Part shown: positions 25,636 to 34,643 of the stretch, piece after piece
Numbering within the stretch: the first letter of the stretch is position 1
Layout: every line of letters begins with the position of its first letter
Source: Candidatus Saccharimonadota bacterium
GTDB taxonomy: Bacteria > Patescibacteriota > Saccharimonadia > Saccharimonadales > UBA4665
Reading direction: 5' to 3'
NCBI GenBank assembly: GCA_028289245.1
Contig: JAQGGT010000003.1
Coordinates: forward strand, 50,472-114,471
Length of the DNA stretch: 64,000 nt
Translations under genes and position numbers: made by a program
Notes under the pieces: model-generated
The model's database searches: none
Told to the model about the DNA's origin: nothing
Seen by the model: the letters and a program-made list of their open reading frames with translations, nothing else

Positions 25636-26703
25636 CTAACTGCGCATCAACCTATCCAATTCATCGATATCGACAGCGTAATTGCGAGCTTCTTCATAGG
25701 TGATGGTGCCGGAGTGAATCAGATTTACCAGCGTCTTATCCATGTTTTGCATACCGAATTCGGCTCCGGTTTGAATAACGGCCTCCAGCTGGTGGCTCTT
25801 ACCTTCACGGATGATGTTACGGACGGCCGGGTTGGCGATCAGAATTTCGGCGGCAGCCACGCGTCCACCACCGATGGTTGGGACAAGGCGCTGCGAAACA
25901 ATAGCCATCAAAATGTTGGCCAGCTGCGAGCGGATTTGCGGCTGTTGATGCGGCGGGAAGACGTCGATCATACGGTCGATAGACTGCGAAGCACTGTTGG
26001 TGTGCAGCGTCGCAAACACCAAGTGCCCGGTCTCGGCGATGGTGATGGCCGAGGCGATGGTTTCGAGGTCGCGCATCTCTCCGAGCAGCACAACGTCGGG
26101 GTCCTGGCGTAAGGCTGAGCGCAGTGCCGCCGTAAAGCTATAGGTATCGTAGTGGACTTCACGTTGGACGATGACCGATTTGAGCGATTTGTGGGTAAAC
26201 TCGATCGGGTCTTCGATGGTGATGATGTGCTGGGCTTTTTCGGTGTTAATCTTGTGGATTAAGGCGGCCAGCGTGGTGGACTTACCGGAACCAGTTGGGC
26301 CGGTAACTAGGACCAGGCCGCGCGGGTAGTCAGCGAACTTGTTGACGATCTGCGGCAGACCAAGCTGCTCGATAGTCAGAATATCGTTAGGGATAAGACG
26401 CAGCGCTGCCGCCAGGTTGCCCCGCTCGTGAAAGGCGTTGACACGGAAGCGGCCGAGGTCGCCAAAAGCGAAGCTAAAGTCAAACTCTTTGTCTTTGAGC
26501 AAAATCTGCTTCTGATCTTCATCCAGAATGGCGAACACTAAGGCTTCAATTGATTCTTCGGTCAATACTTCGGCACCGGAGGCGGCCAGCAAAGCTCCAT
26601 CGACGCGCAACATCGGTGGCAAGCCAACCTGCAAGTGTAAGTCAGAGGCTTTCTTTTTGATCACCTGCTCTAGGAGCAGCTCGATTCGTGGTTGACCCTG
26701 CAT
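25636..26703 (-). CDS. pilT: Type IV pilus retraction ATPase
   Basis: 355 aa. Walker A GPTGSGKST, Asp box/Walker B region RQDPDVVLLGEMRD, His box HLVFATLHTNSA. PilT depolymerises pili for twitching or DNA uptake. Gene order pilB-pilT-pilC with 15-30 nt gaps indicates one operon. Confidence 0.95.
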   Translation of the reverse strand: MQGQPRIELLLEQVIKKKASDLHLQVGLPPMLRVDGALLAASGAEVLTEESIEALVFAILDEDQKQILLKDKEFDFSFAFGDLGRFRVNAFHERGNLAAALRLIPNDILTIEQLGLPQIVNKFADYPRGLVLVTGPTGSGKSTTLAALIHKINTEKAQHIITIEDPIEFTHKSLKSVIVQREVHYDTYSFTAALRSALRQDPDVVLLGEMRDLETIASAITIAETGHLVFATLHTNSASQSIDRMIDVFPPHQQPQIRSQLANILMAIVSQRLVPTIGGGRVAAAEILIANPAVRNIIREGKSHQLEAVIQTGAEFGMQNMDKTLVNLIHSGTITYEEARNYAVDIDELDRLMRS

Positions 26704-26734
26704 TATTTCATCCCCTTTTTGTTTAGGCGCAGCA

Positions 26735-28543
26735 TTAGGTTATCTCCTCAGCAGCGACACGGTTGACCTCAGCCACCGATGTTATGCCATCAAGTGCCTT
26801 AAAGTAGCCATCCTGGCGCATGGTAATCATGCCTTCAAGCTGGGCTTGTTTTTGGATCTCGCTGCTAGTTGCTTGTTTCATAATTAGTGCTTGGATCGCC
26901 TCTGTTACCTCAAAGACTTCGTAAAGTCCAACACGTCCTTTGTATCCACCCGGAGTAGAAGGAGTATCTTGTCCTTTGGATAAAGTATAAGCGTTTTGAG
27001 TGGCTAAGGGCAAGTTTTTAAAGCCCAGGTCTTCCACGGCCGCAGCGACATCAGCTTCGGTCTTTGGTAAAAAACCACCCAGCGCGGCTTTAATGGCCGC
27101 CGTTTCGACGTCACTCGACTCGTATTGCTGCCTACCCTCGGGAGCAATATGGCGCACAAGACGCTGGCCAATCACGGTGTGTACCGTCGACGCGATGAGG
27201 AACGGCTCGACGCCCATGTCGAGCAGACGCGGCAGAATACCGGCAGCACTGTTGGTGTGTAACGTACTGAAGACTAAGTGCCCCGTCAGGGCGGCCTGCA
27301 CTGCCAGCTGGGCGGTTTCGCGGTCACGAATTTCTCCGACCATCACGACGTTGGGGTCCTGACGCAGAATAGATCGCAGGCCGGACGCAAAGGTCAGGCC
27401 AACATCGGCATTCACCTGGATCTGGTTGATGCCCTCCATCTTGTACTCGACCGGGTCTTCCAACGTAACAATGTTGACTGAATCGCTCTTAATTTCTTGG
27501 AGCAAGGCGTAGAGCGAGGTTGACTTACCGGAACCGGTTGGTCCAGAGGTCAGAATCATACCGTTGGACTGCTGGAGGCCTTTGCGAATGGTGCGCAGGG
27601 CGCGGCCAGTGTAGCCCATATCCTCGAGTTTCAGGCTGGTGCCAGACTTATCGAGCAAACGAATAACTACCTGCTCACCCCAGACGATGGGCGCGATAGC
27701 GATACGTAGGTCGATGGCTTTGCCTTCAACGTCGACGGTAAACTGACCATCTTGCGGAATACGGTGCTCATCGATCTTGAGGTTGGATAAAATTTTGATA
27801 CGCGAGATCAGTGGTGCCTCGGTGTTTTTTGGCAGGCGCATAATTTCTCGCAGGATGCCATCGACGCGGCAACGAACGCGTAACTCGTTGGCCATTGGCT
27901 CAATGTGCACATCGCTGGCTCGGTTCTTGGCAGCATACTCCAAAATGGCCGACAGCGCCTTGCTGATCGGCGAATCCTGGACGATGGTCTTGATATTGTC
28001 GTCCTGCTTGTCTTTGTCATCAGTTTTGAGTTCGCCTTCACTGCCGACACCCGAATCAGTTAGGTCGACTTTGAGGCCGGCGTCCATCTGCGTGTCCAGG
28101 CGCGTATTGTACTGCGCCAGCACGCTACGGATACCGGCTTCGGAAGCTACGTACACCTTGAGCGGGCGGCCGATCTTGTTGCTCAGGAAGTCAACCGCTT
28201 GGACGTTGTCGGCATCGAGCATAGCCACCACGAGGCGATGCTGCATTTCACCGAGCGGCACCGTCATATAGCGTTCGGCGATGTCTTGCGGCAGCAAGGA
28301 CAGGATTTTATCATCGATTTTGGTGCCAGTCAGATTTACATAGGGTGCTTTCGTGACTGAAGCGATCGACTTCGTGAGCTGCTCCTCAGTGATCAGACCT
28401 TTTTTAACCAATTGGCCAAACAGCGGCATGGCTTCTTTGTCAGCGGCAGCTTTCTCGGCTTTGAAGACTTCAGCAGTCAGCAGACCGCTCGAAATTAGGT
28501 CTTCCTCAACGAGTTGCTGGGTTTCTGACGAGAGGACACTCAT
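26735..28543 (-). CDS. pilB: Type IV pilus extension ATPase
   Basis: 602 aa. N-terminal GspE_N (MshEN-like) domain ~50-150, then the ATPase with Walker A GPTGSGKSTS, RQDPNVVMVGEIRDRE and HLVFSTLHTNSA. The tetracysteine zinc module usual between the His box and C-terminus is missing: RLVRHIAPEGR and GGYKGRVGLYEVF stand where CxxC pairs normally lie. Powers pilus assembly with PilM/N/O/C. Confidence 0.94.
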   Translation of the reverse strand: MSVLSSETQQLVEEDLISSGLLTAEVFKAEKAAADKEAMPLFGQLVKKGLITEEQLTKSIASVTKAPYVNLTGTKIDDKILSLLPQDIAERYMTVPLGEMQHRLVVAMLDADNVQAVDFLSNKIGRPLKVYVASEAGIRSVLAQYNTRLDTQMDAGLKVDLTDSGVGSEGELKTDDKDKQDDNIKTIVQDSPISKALSAILEYAAKNRASDVHIEPMANELRVRCRVDGILREIMRLPKNTEAPLISRIKILSNLKIDEHRIPQDGQFTVDVEGKAIDLRIAIAPIVWGEQVVIRLLDKSGTSLKLEDMGYTGRALRTIRKGLQQSNGMILTSGPTGSGKSTSLYALLQEIKSDSVNIVTLEDPVEYKMEGINQIQVNADVGLTFASGLRSILRQDPNVVMVGEIRDRETAQLAVQAALTGHLVFSTLHTNSAAGILPRLLDMGVEPFLIASTVHTVIGQRLVRHIAPEGRQQYESSDVETAAIKAALGGFLPKTEADVAAAVEDLGFKNLPLATQNAYTLSKGQDTPSTPGGYKGRVGLYEVFEVTEAIQALIMKQATSSEIQKQAQLEGMITMRQDGYFKALDGITSVAEVNRVAAEEIT

Positions 28544-28552
28544 AGTCAGGCC

Positions 28553-28801
28553 CTACTGCGACGTACCGGTAAATGGATTATCGTTATTGTTACCGCTAAT
28601 CTGAATCAAACGGGTCAGGTTAACTGCTTGTTCGTTAAAGTATTTCGGGTCTGGCGTGGGAAAATCGGCAGTAATGACGTCAACTGATTCGGCTTGAGCA
28701 TCGCGAGCCGTAGAGTGGAATACCACTTTAGAGATACCCACCGCAAACAGTGTACTAATGAACACGATCACGATCAGAAGGAGAATGTCTTTTTGTTTCA
28801 T
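28553..28801 (-). CDS. Small membrane-anchored pilus-locus protein, 82 aa
   Basis: One N-terminal membrane segment (LLLIVIVFISTLFAVGIS) and a short extracytoplasmic tail. It lies where pilP would be in Gram-negative pil operons, but with no secretin in the window it is not a PilP homologue I can recognise. Start overlaps the pilO stop by 4 nt (ATGA). Confidence 0.65.
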   Translation of the reverse strand: MKQKDILLLIVIVFISTLFAVGISKVVFHSTARDAQAESVDVITADFPTPDPKYFNEQAVNLTRLIQISGNNNDNPFTGTSQ

Positions 28802-29481
28802 TTCACGTCCTTTTTGGTGATGTTTAGGTTTTTGGCGGGCTGATAGTAGGTGTGGGCGTTGATGGTAATCTGCATGTTGTCTGAAGCGCCCGTAAGCGTA
28901 AAGGCGTCGAGCTGAATCGGCCGGATCGATGAATCCAGGGTATTCATGAGTTGCTGAACCGAGCTATAGCTGGCGTTAGAAACCGTAAAGGTGAATGGCA
29001 TGGCCACGGGCACTGGCGCCGGGCTAGAGTCATTGGTTTGCTGGGCAACTTCATCATCGGTACCGGTGATACTCGTCAGCTTGAGGTTGCCGTTTTCAGC
29101 CAGCTTTTCGATGCTGGAGGTGAGCGCCGGAAAATCGTACGTGCTCGGCAACGCATCGAGTACTAGGCGGGCGTTGTCGCCTCCGTTGTCGGCGGTGTTC
29201 GAAGTGCTGTCGCCACCGAGTACGTTCGGGTTAGCTTTGACGAACTTGGCGTAAGACTGGGTCAGTTTGCTGGCAGCCTTGATATTGTCCTTGAGGCGGT
29301 CGTTGGTCTTGGCCTTAGCATCGATGACTTTAGCGTTGTAGTTGTTCTGGCTTAAGAAGCCTTGGGCGGCAATTAGGCAGAAGATGCTAATGAAGGAGGC
29401 CACGGCCACCACGATCACCATTTGCGTGTTCGACTTATCGAGCTCGAGCTTCTTAGTTGAGAATTCTAATCTTTTAGCCAT
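28798..29481 (-). CDS. pilO: Type IV pilus alignment protein
   Basis: 227 aa from the ATG at 29481, chosen because AGGAGG lies 8 nt upstream; an upstream in-frame start at 29547 lies inside pilN. Cytoplasmic N-terminus, one membrane segment (~22-42), periplasm-facing coiled coil and a C-terminal ferredoxin-like region, as in PilO. Confidence 0.75.
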   Translation of the reverse strand: MAKRLEFSTKKLELDKSNTQMVIVVAVASFISIFCLIAAQGFLSQNNYNAKVIDAKAKTNDRLKDNIKAASKLTQSYAKFVKANPNVLGGDSTSNTADNGGDNARLVLDALPSTYDFPALTSSIEKLAENGNLKLTSITGTDDEVAQQTNDSSPAPVPVAMPFTFTVSNASYSSVQQLMNTLDSSIRPIQLDAFTLTGASDNMQITINAHTYYQPAKNLNITKKDVK

Positions 29482-29482
29482 G

Positions 29483-30190
29483 CTAGTTTCCTCCTGCCGT
29501 CGGGGTAGTTGTTGGCTTAGCCGTAAACAAATCGGTTGGCTTGGCAACTTCGGATCGTGTACTAATGATCGACGGGACGTTTAGGACAGCGTTACTGGTG
29601 TTTTGGAAGATGACTGGATCGTACGACAGCGTAATGTTGTAGTTAGCCTTCTGGCTCGTGTCGGTTGCTGTATCCGACACGCCAAAGCTAGCGAGCACGA
29701 CGTTCGTAAAGGCGCTGTGAGCGGTTTTGTCGGTGCTGTCGGTATACTTCGTGAACTTCAGAGTATCGACATATTTGTTGACTGAACTTAGGGCATCGGC
29801 CGTACCGGTGATTGACATAGTGTTGCCGGTGAAATCAGCCGTAAAGCTGCTAATCTTGACCTGGGCCGGAGTTAATCGGTTGAGGTAATCAAAGGTCAGC
29901 GCCGCGGCCGGTTTTTGGTCGTGCAAGGCAGTAAGGCTGCCGAGCTGGTTTTGGACCGTCAGAATGCGGTTAAGCTGCGGTACATGGGTAAGGGTTCTGC
30001 TGTTACTGGTAATGTCGTTATCAAGATCGTGCATGCGCTTGACTTGATAGATCTTAACGCTCAGCGTCAGCAGTAGAATAACCACCGAGCCAAGGGTTGC
30101 AAAGAAAGCAATTGTCGTCACTAGTTGGCGAGCTTTGCGCGCCTTAATGTACTCCATTTTAATATCGGGAAGTAGGTTGAATTCAATCAT
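29483..30190 (-). CDS. pilN: Type IV pilus alignment protein
   Basis: 235 aa. Begins with the PilM-binding motif IEFNLLPD (family INLLP), then one membrane segment (~25-47) and a coiled-coil/globular extracytoplasmic domain. The ATG overlaps the pilM stop (30187-30190). Binds PilM in the cytoplasm and PilO outside. Confidence 0.85.
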   Translation of the reverse strand: MIEFNLLPDIKMEYIKARKARQLVTTIAFFATLGSVVILLLTLSVKIYQVKRMHDLDNDITSNSRTLTHVPQLNRILTVQNQLGSLTALHDQKPAAALTFDYLNRLTPAQVKISSFTADFTGNTMSITGTADALSSVNKYVDTLKFTKYTDSTDKTAHSAFTNVVLASFGVSDTATDTSQKANYNITLSYDPVIFQNTSNAVLNVPSIISTRSEVAKPTDLFTAKPTTTPTAGGN

Positions 30191-31230
30191 GACAGACGCT
30201 CCGCGAGTCCGGCTGCAACGCTAAATTGGCTCGACAGTGCCATTAATTCGTTCTGGCGGTCGCGACTAAAGCTCACGTTACGCCATGCGTTGCCAATTTC
30301 GACATTCAGACCAAATTTGTTGGCCATAAACAACGGGAATTCAGGGATCACCGATGCTCCACCCGTCACAATTAGTTGTTGGATGGCGATGCCAGCGTAG
30401 CGCGTCTGGAAGAACTTGATTGATTTTTCGATTTCGCTGGTCAAAATTTCGACGGTACTGCCGATGGCCTGGTAGATCTGGCCTTCCAGCTTTTCTTTGC
30501 TAAGACCAAACTTCATTACAAATTGTTCGGCCTGAGTTTCGTCGACGTTGAGGCCTTGCGTAGCAGCCCGAATTATCGCTTCCACGCCCGTTGGGATGGA
30601 GCGAGTTAGGCGAGGTGCACCATTCAGCACTACCACGAGGTCAGTGCTCTTGCGACCGATATCAATAATAAGCTGGCTGCCCGGCTGGTCGGGAGCTGTC
30701 AGCGCCCGGGCCAAAGCCATAGTGTCCGGCTCAAACGCCACGACATTGAGTCCAATCGACTCGAGCATGTCGAGACGTGCCTCCACGAAGTTGTTAGCCA
30801 CACTGCTCAGCAGGATTTCTTGCTTGGTTTTATCAACTGGTGAATCGCCAAGGAGTGCCCAATCCATTTTGGATTCAGCGAGCGGCGTTGGAATCAAAGC
30901 ATCTGCTTGGTACTTAATCGCTTTAGCCATATCGTCGTTGGAGAGACGGTCCACATCGGCGACGGTAGTAAACACGCGATTCGCAGGCAAGCCAACCGCT
31001 ACGCGGCGCGTCGTTGGCTTAGCAGAAGCGATCAATTGCGAGATTACGTCCATCAAAGATTGGCGGTCCTTTTTGGACTCGCTCATGGCAATCTTCGGAT
31101 CAACTGGAACAAAGGCGTACTTGTGTAACACCTTGGGCTGCGTCGAGCCTTTGAGTTCTACGAGGCGTATTGCAGTGGTCCCGATGTCGAGGCCAAAGAA
31201 GCTATTATCCCCACCTATAATATTACTCAT
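30187..31230 (-). CDS. pilM: Type IV pilus actin-like assembly ATPase
   Basis: 347 aa. FtsA/actin-like fold: FFGLDIGTTAIRLVEL (phosphate 1), IIDIGRKSTDLVVV (phosphate 2), VTGGASVIPEF (adenosine). Links PilN to the cytoplasmic ATPases. First large gene of the pilMNO-BTC operon. Confidence 0.92.
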   Translation of the reverse strand: MSNIIGGDNSFFGLDIGTTAIRLVELKGSTQPKVLHKYAFVPVDPKIAMSESKKDRQSLMDVISQLIASAKPTTRRVAVGLPANRVFTTVADVDRLSNDDMAKAIKYQADALIPTPLAESKMDWALLGDSPVDKTKQEILLSSVANNFVEARLDMLESIGLNVVAFEPDTMALARALTAPDQPGSQLIIDIGRKSTDLVVVLNGAPRLTRSIPTGVEAIIRAATQGLNVDETQAEQFVMKFGLSKEKLEGQIYQAIGSTVEILTSEIEKSIKFFQTRYAGIAIQQLIVTGGASVIPEFPLFMANKFGLNVEIGNAWRNVSFSRDRQNELMALSSQFSVAAGLAERLS

Positions 31231-31298
31231 CTTGCCTCGATTATAGCATAAGCGCTTAGATTACCAACCGGATTGTGCATTTTTTGGGGATTTTTCAT
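31227..31298 (-). CDS. Possible 23-residue ORF coupled to pilM
   Basis: ATG at 31298 with a strong SD (CAGGAG) and a stop overlapping the pilM start (ATGA). Encodes a short basic-to-neutral peptide beginning MKNPQKMHNPVG. The pilM promoter -10 (31240-31245) lies inside it, so it is translated only on longer transcripts from upstream. May be a leader peptide or chance. Confidence 0.35.
   Translation of the reverse strand: MKNPQKMHNPVGNLSAYAIIEAR
31240..31267 (-). promoter_or_regulatory. pilM operon promoter
   Basis: Minus strand TTGGTA (31262-31267), 16-bp spacer, extended -10 TGC-TATAAT (31240-31245). 9 nt to the pilM ATG, with GAGG in between; leader of 2-3 nt. Confidence 0.65.
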
Positions 31299-31337
31299 CG
31301 CGTTTTCTCCTGGTTTTTATTTTTACAAATCGGTGGG

Positions 31338-33869
31338 CTATAACACCGGTGATAAGCTGGTGATATAGTCATACTTATTGGTAGTGGGGACGGTGATCGT
31401 TGGGGCAGCTAGGTACATTTCCACTGACGGGTTGAAGATCTCGGCCGAACAATCACTCTTGCTGGGCAACCCTGGTCCACAGTTATGTGGGGCGCTGTTT
31501 TTATTCTCCCCTGTTACGCTGGACCGTATCGAGCCAAAGGTACGGTTGAGGAAGATCTTATCGGCAATGAACGACCCATTCACGGTAAGCTGGGTTTTAC
31601 AGTTGTCGTACAGTGCTGAGCTAAAACCACTATCGAAGGCTGCGCCGCCGTTGGCACAAGTGTTGATCTCGCCATTGCCGCTCGTACCCTGAGCAATGTA
31701 GACGCCGTCTAGTTGCGTCACGCCGGGGCCAATGTAGATGTTCCCCTTTACGATCAGGTAAAACGCCGGAATAGCCGCCTGGTTCGCCCAGGAAGTATTT
31801 TGATAGGTAATGTTGCTGCTGATAACCACATCACCGGTGACATAGACGGTGACTCGGGCGCCATCTTGGATGACTACCGGTGCACCAACCGTCAGACCAC
31901 CAGTTTTGGTGTATGCCGCCGAGCCGCTCGTCGGAATAGCCGCCGGCAACGGTGTGGTCGTGGTGGTAGCAGAAGTTGCAAAGTAATCTGGCACGCAGTG
32001 CTGACCGCCAAGGCTGCCACCATAACCCCCGGTGGTATTAGCAAAGGTTAATCCGGTCGCCGGCTTCGGATCAGTGGTACGTAAGCTGGCGCTGCCGAAG
32101 CCATCATTGGCGCCAAACGAGATCGAGCCGATCTGAACTGCCGAGCCGGACTCCTTGACGCTGTTGTCAAAGTACGACTGGACTTCGCCGCTGTTAGTAC
32201 AAGCCGAGGCGTCGCTGCCGTTCATAAAGCCACCACCAGCAGAAACGTCGTTCCCGTAGACTCGGAAGTACGGCCGATCGGAGACCGATGGACAGTCTGG
32301 GGCGCCATTGAGTGGCGGTCCACCGTTGTCGGCAGTCGCGCCGAGTCGGTTCACAAAACCGATTGAGGTTGGGATATTGATAGTGCCGCAGAATTTATCA
32401 CCGGCTACTACTCCACCGGAGATGGCGTATGTTAGCGATTTTGGATCTGTACCGTTTGCGGTGTAATCTCCCCCTCCATTACTGGCAACTGTGGCGCCGT
32501 TTCTAGTGACTGCCAAGCCGTAGGTTGGTCCATGAATTACCGAAGTCGAGATGCCGGTAAGGTGACCGAGGACAGAGTTGACACTACTGGTGAACTTAAA
32601 GCTAGTCGGACTCTCCTCATCCGGCGTAAAGGTCCCTTGCGAAGCACCGAGTGCCAGCGTGTAATCAACATACGGGTCGAAGTCAACCGGACAGGTCGCC
32701 AAAACGTGCGAACCATCTAAGTACAAAGTGAGAGTAAACGATTGGTGCGCCAATGTTTGCGGAGATGTCCAATTGCCAAAGGTTATGGGGTTAGAGCTCC
32801 CTGGTGGCGCCGCAGGTACAGCGCCTGAGAACGACTTTGTGTTGTATACCGAGCTCTTGGCGGTAATGCGCGGTCCCCATTCCATGCCGCCGATATTATT
32901 GAAGGTGCCTATTACGTGGAAGGGAGGGCTGGGGGACGTACCTACCTTAACTATATTGCCGTCGTTAACCTGAGCCGTCCCAGCACAAGACGCATTGTAA
33001 CAAGGCCCGATGATCGAACTACTTCCGCCGTATTGTGGCAGCCAGCTTCCAGATCCCCCGGCATTCCCGGGGTTGGCATAGACCGCATAAGCAAACTGCC
33101 CAAACCCTTGGTACCCTGCCGGAATCGGGAAACTACCGTTATGATTCGCATCAGTTGGGTACGTTCCCATGTAGGCCCCGTTAATATAGACATTAACCGT
33201 AATCGATCCCGGCAAAGTATCCGGATCCCAAGCATTAAACAAGATAGCGTGACAGTCGCCCGAGGTACTACCGACCGGGGCCTGGTCAAGCGGAGCCAAG
33301 TAGCCACCACCACCGGCGGGGCCGCCGAGTGGGTTCGCACAGTCGCGTTTTAGCACATAAATAATCGAGGCGCGGCCAGGAGAGTAGAAGACAATTGAGG
33401 CAGCCGACCCGCTGCTTGGCCAAAATTCCGCATCATCCACACTCTTAAAGAGCGAGCTGTTTATCGTGTATGGAAAATCGTAATTAAAGTTTATCAGTCC
33501 CGCATTAGCGTACGCCGTAACCCGGTTGACCCAGTCTCCAAAGACGGGGCTATTATAGGCGAGAATACCGGCACCCGGGGCGTTATTACCAAGCATGGTA
33601 TTTACGACAAAAGAAGCCCCCACCTGATCACGGCCTCCTCTTTGCAAGGCCTGCGTCATAAGAGCCACCAGCCCTCCGACATCATTCGCCGGCACACCAT
33701 TTGTTAGGACTCGTCGACCGAGGTTACTAGGTGACCTTGGACAGCCCCTGTCCCCGGCATTAAAGTAACCCACACAGTCTGGCACACCATACAAGGCACT
33801 AGCACGGTGCTGCGTTACCAATCCTACCGACAGTGCAATCAGCATAATGCAAAGAAGCTTAAATTTCAT
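31338..33869 (-). CDS. Large secreted surface protein, 843 aa
   Basis: Signal peptide (~1-25, hydrophobic core LLCIMLIALSVGLV, cleavage after ASA). The body is Gly/Ser/Asn/Thr-rich and beta-rich, with scattered Cys pairs that suggest disulfides. The C-terminal third contains strand repeats VTVYVTGDVVISSN and FYLIVKGNIYIGPG, like solenoid/polymer-forming surface modules. No sortase motif seen. Coupled to the upstream TPR-like gene (ATGA overlap) and located directly before the pil operon; probably an S-layer or pilus-associated surface component, function unknown. Confidence 0.7.
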   Translation of the reverse strand: MKFKLLCIMLIALSVGLVTQHRASALYGVPDCVGYFNAGDRGCPRSPSNLGRRVLTNGVPANDVGGLVALMTQALQRGGRDQVGASFVVNTMLGNNAPGAGILAYNSPVFGDWVNRVTAYANAGLINFNYDFPYTINSSLFKSVDDAEFWPSSGSAASIVFYSPGRASIIYVLKRDCANPLGGPAGGGGYLAPLDQAPVGSTSGDCHAILFNAWDPDTLPGSITVNVYINGAYMGTYPTDANHNGSFPIPAGYQGFGQFAYAVYANPGNAGGSGSWLPQYGGSSSIIGPCYNASCAGTAQVNDGNIVKVGTSPSPPFHVIGTFNNIGGMEWGPRITAKSSVYNTKSFSGAVPAAPPGSSNPITFGNWTSPQTLAHQSFTLTLYLDGSHVLATCPVDFDPYVDYTLALGASQGTFTPDEESPTSFKFTSSVNSVLGHLTGISTSVIHGPTYGLAVTRNGATVASNGGGDYTANGTDPKSLTYAISGGVVAGDKFCGTINIPTSIGFVNRLGATADNGGPPLNGAPDCPSVSDRPYFRVYGNDVSAGGGFMNGSDASACTNSGEVQSYFDNSVKESGSAVQIGSISFGANDGFGSASLRTTDPKPATGLTFANTTGGYGGSLGGQHCVPDYFATSATTTTTPLPAAIPTSGSAAYTKTGGLTVGAPVVIQDGARVTVYVTGDVVISSNITYQNTSWANQAAIPAFYLIVKGNIYIGPGVTQLDGVYIAQGTSGNGEINTCANGGAAFDSGFSSALYDNCKTQLTVNGSFIADKIFLNRTFGSIRSSVTGENKNSAPHNCGPGLPSKSDCSAEIFNPSVEMYLAAPTITVPTTNKYDYITSLSPVL

Positions 33870-34501
33870 AATGCCTCCGCCCTGGCCAGGTCAGCTTGCG
33901 CCGATGCTTCGTCGCCTTCAATAGTAGGTTGTCCCTTCATGCGGTCGAGTACCAACTGGTAATACTTTACGGCCGTGGCTTTGTCGGCAGACTTCTCTGC
34001 GGCATTTGCCACCAGCTGGGCGCTGGATACGGTGGCGTGCAGCTTGTCGGCCTCGAGTGCGTAGCGCTTGGCATCAGCAAACTTGCCAGCATTATAGGCA
34101 ATACTCGCCTCTTGCAGCCGTATCTCTGCTTTGTCGAGTGGGGTAGTGTGTTTGTCGGCGATCGCGAGCTCCAAGGTTTTGATAGCGTCGTCCGGCTTCG
34201 AGGCCAATGCCAATCCCGTAGCCACTTTAATCGGATCCTTCGAGTACTTGGTGGTGCCTACGAGCGTGCCGTCGCGTGCCACAGAACCGTTGGGGGCGCC
34301 CGACTGTTTTTTAGCATTCTGGCTCGACGGCCACAGCACGAAGCCTAGTGCTAGGACCACGATAAGTAGCGTCACAACGCCAAGGATTACGTCGACACGC
34401 TTAGACGGCTTTTTTAGCGTCTGTTTTTTTGGCTCACCGAGGTTCCCATCACTGCTAACAACCTCTGGCAAAGGCTCAGAATCTTTGTTTTTTGCCCCCA
34501 T
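33866..34501 (-). CDS. Membrane-anchored TPR-like protein
   Basis: 211 aa from ATG 34501. Basic N-terminus, one membrane segment (~residues 38-58, VILGVVTLLIVVLALGFVLW), then helical hairpin repeats (AIKTLELAIAD, AEIRLQEASIAYNAGKFADAKRYALEAD) typical of TPR. A longer start at 34594 is rejected because the promoter (-10 TATACT 34511-34516 with TGC extension) lies within that extension. Likely scaffold for the secreted protein encoded next. Confidence 0.65.
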   Translation of the reverse strand: MGAKNKDSEPLPEVVSSDGNLGEPKKQTLKKPSKRVDVILGVVTLLIVVLALGFVLWPSSQNAKKQSGAPNGSVARDGTLVGTTKYSKDPIKVATGLALASKPDDAIKTLELAIADKHTTPLDKAEIRLQEASIAYNAGKFADAKRYALEADKLHATVSSAQLVANAAEKSADKATAVKYYQLVLDRMKGQPTIEGDEASAQADLARAEAL

Positions 34502-34608
34502 AATATTCCAAGTATAGCATAACCGCCATTGTGTAAAGTCACTTTTTGTACTCAGTTTATTGGCACTAAATTGTAGCCGTGAGCACAATTTCATGCTATA
34601 TCACTCTG

Positions 34609-34637
34609 TTGATTATAATACCACTACCTGGTATGGT
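34609..34637 (+). promoter_or_regulatory. Leaderless-type promoter for the 34644 gene
   Basis: TTGATT (34609-34614), 17-bp spacer, TATGGT (34632-34637), 6 nt, ATG at 34644. A TATAAT at 34614-34619 lies nearby but has no partner -35. Confidence 0.5.
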
Positions 34638-34643
34638 AATTAG

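Noticed and set aside
22931..31230. Type II secretion or Gram-negative type IV pilus system
   Set aside because: No secretin (PilQ/GspD) or PilP is present; the gene set fits a single-membrane type IV pilus.
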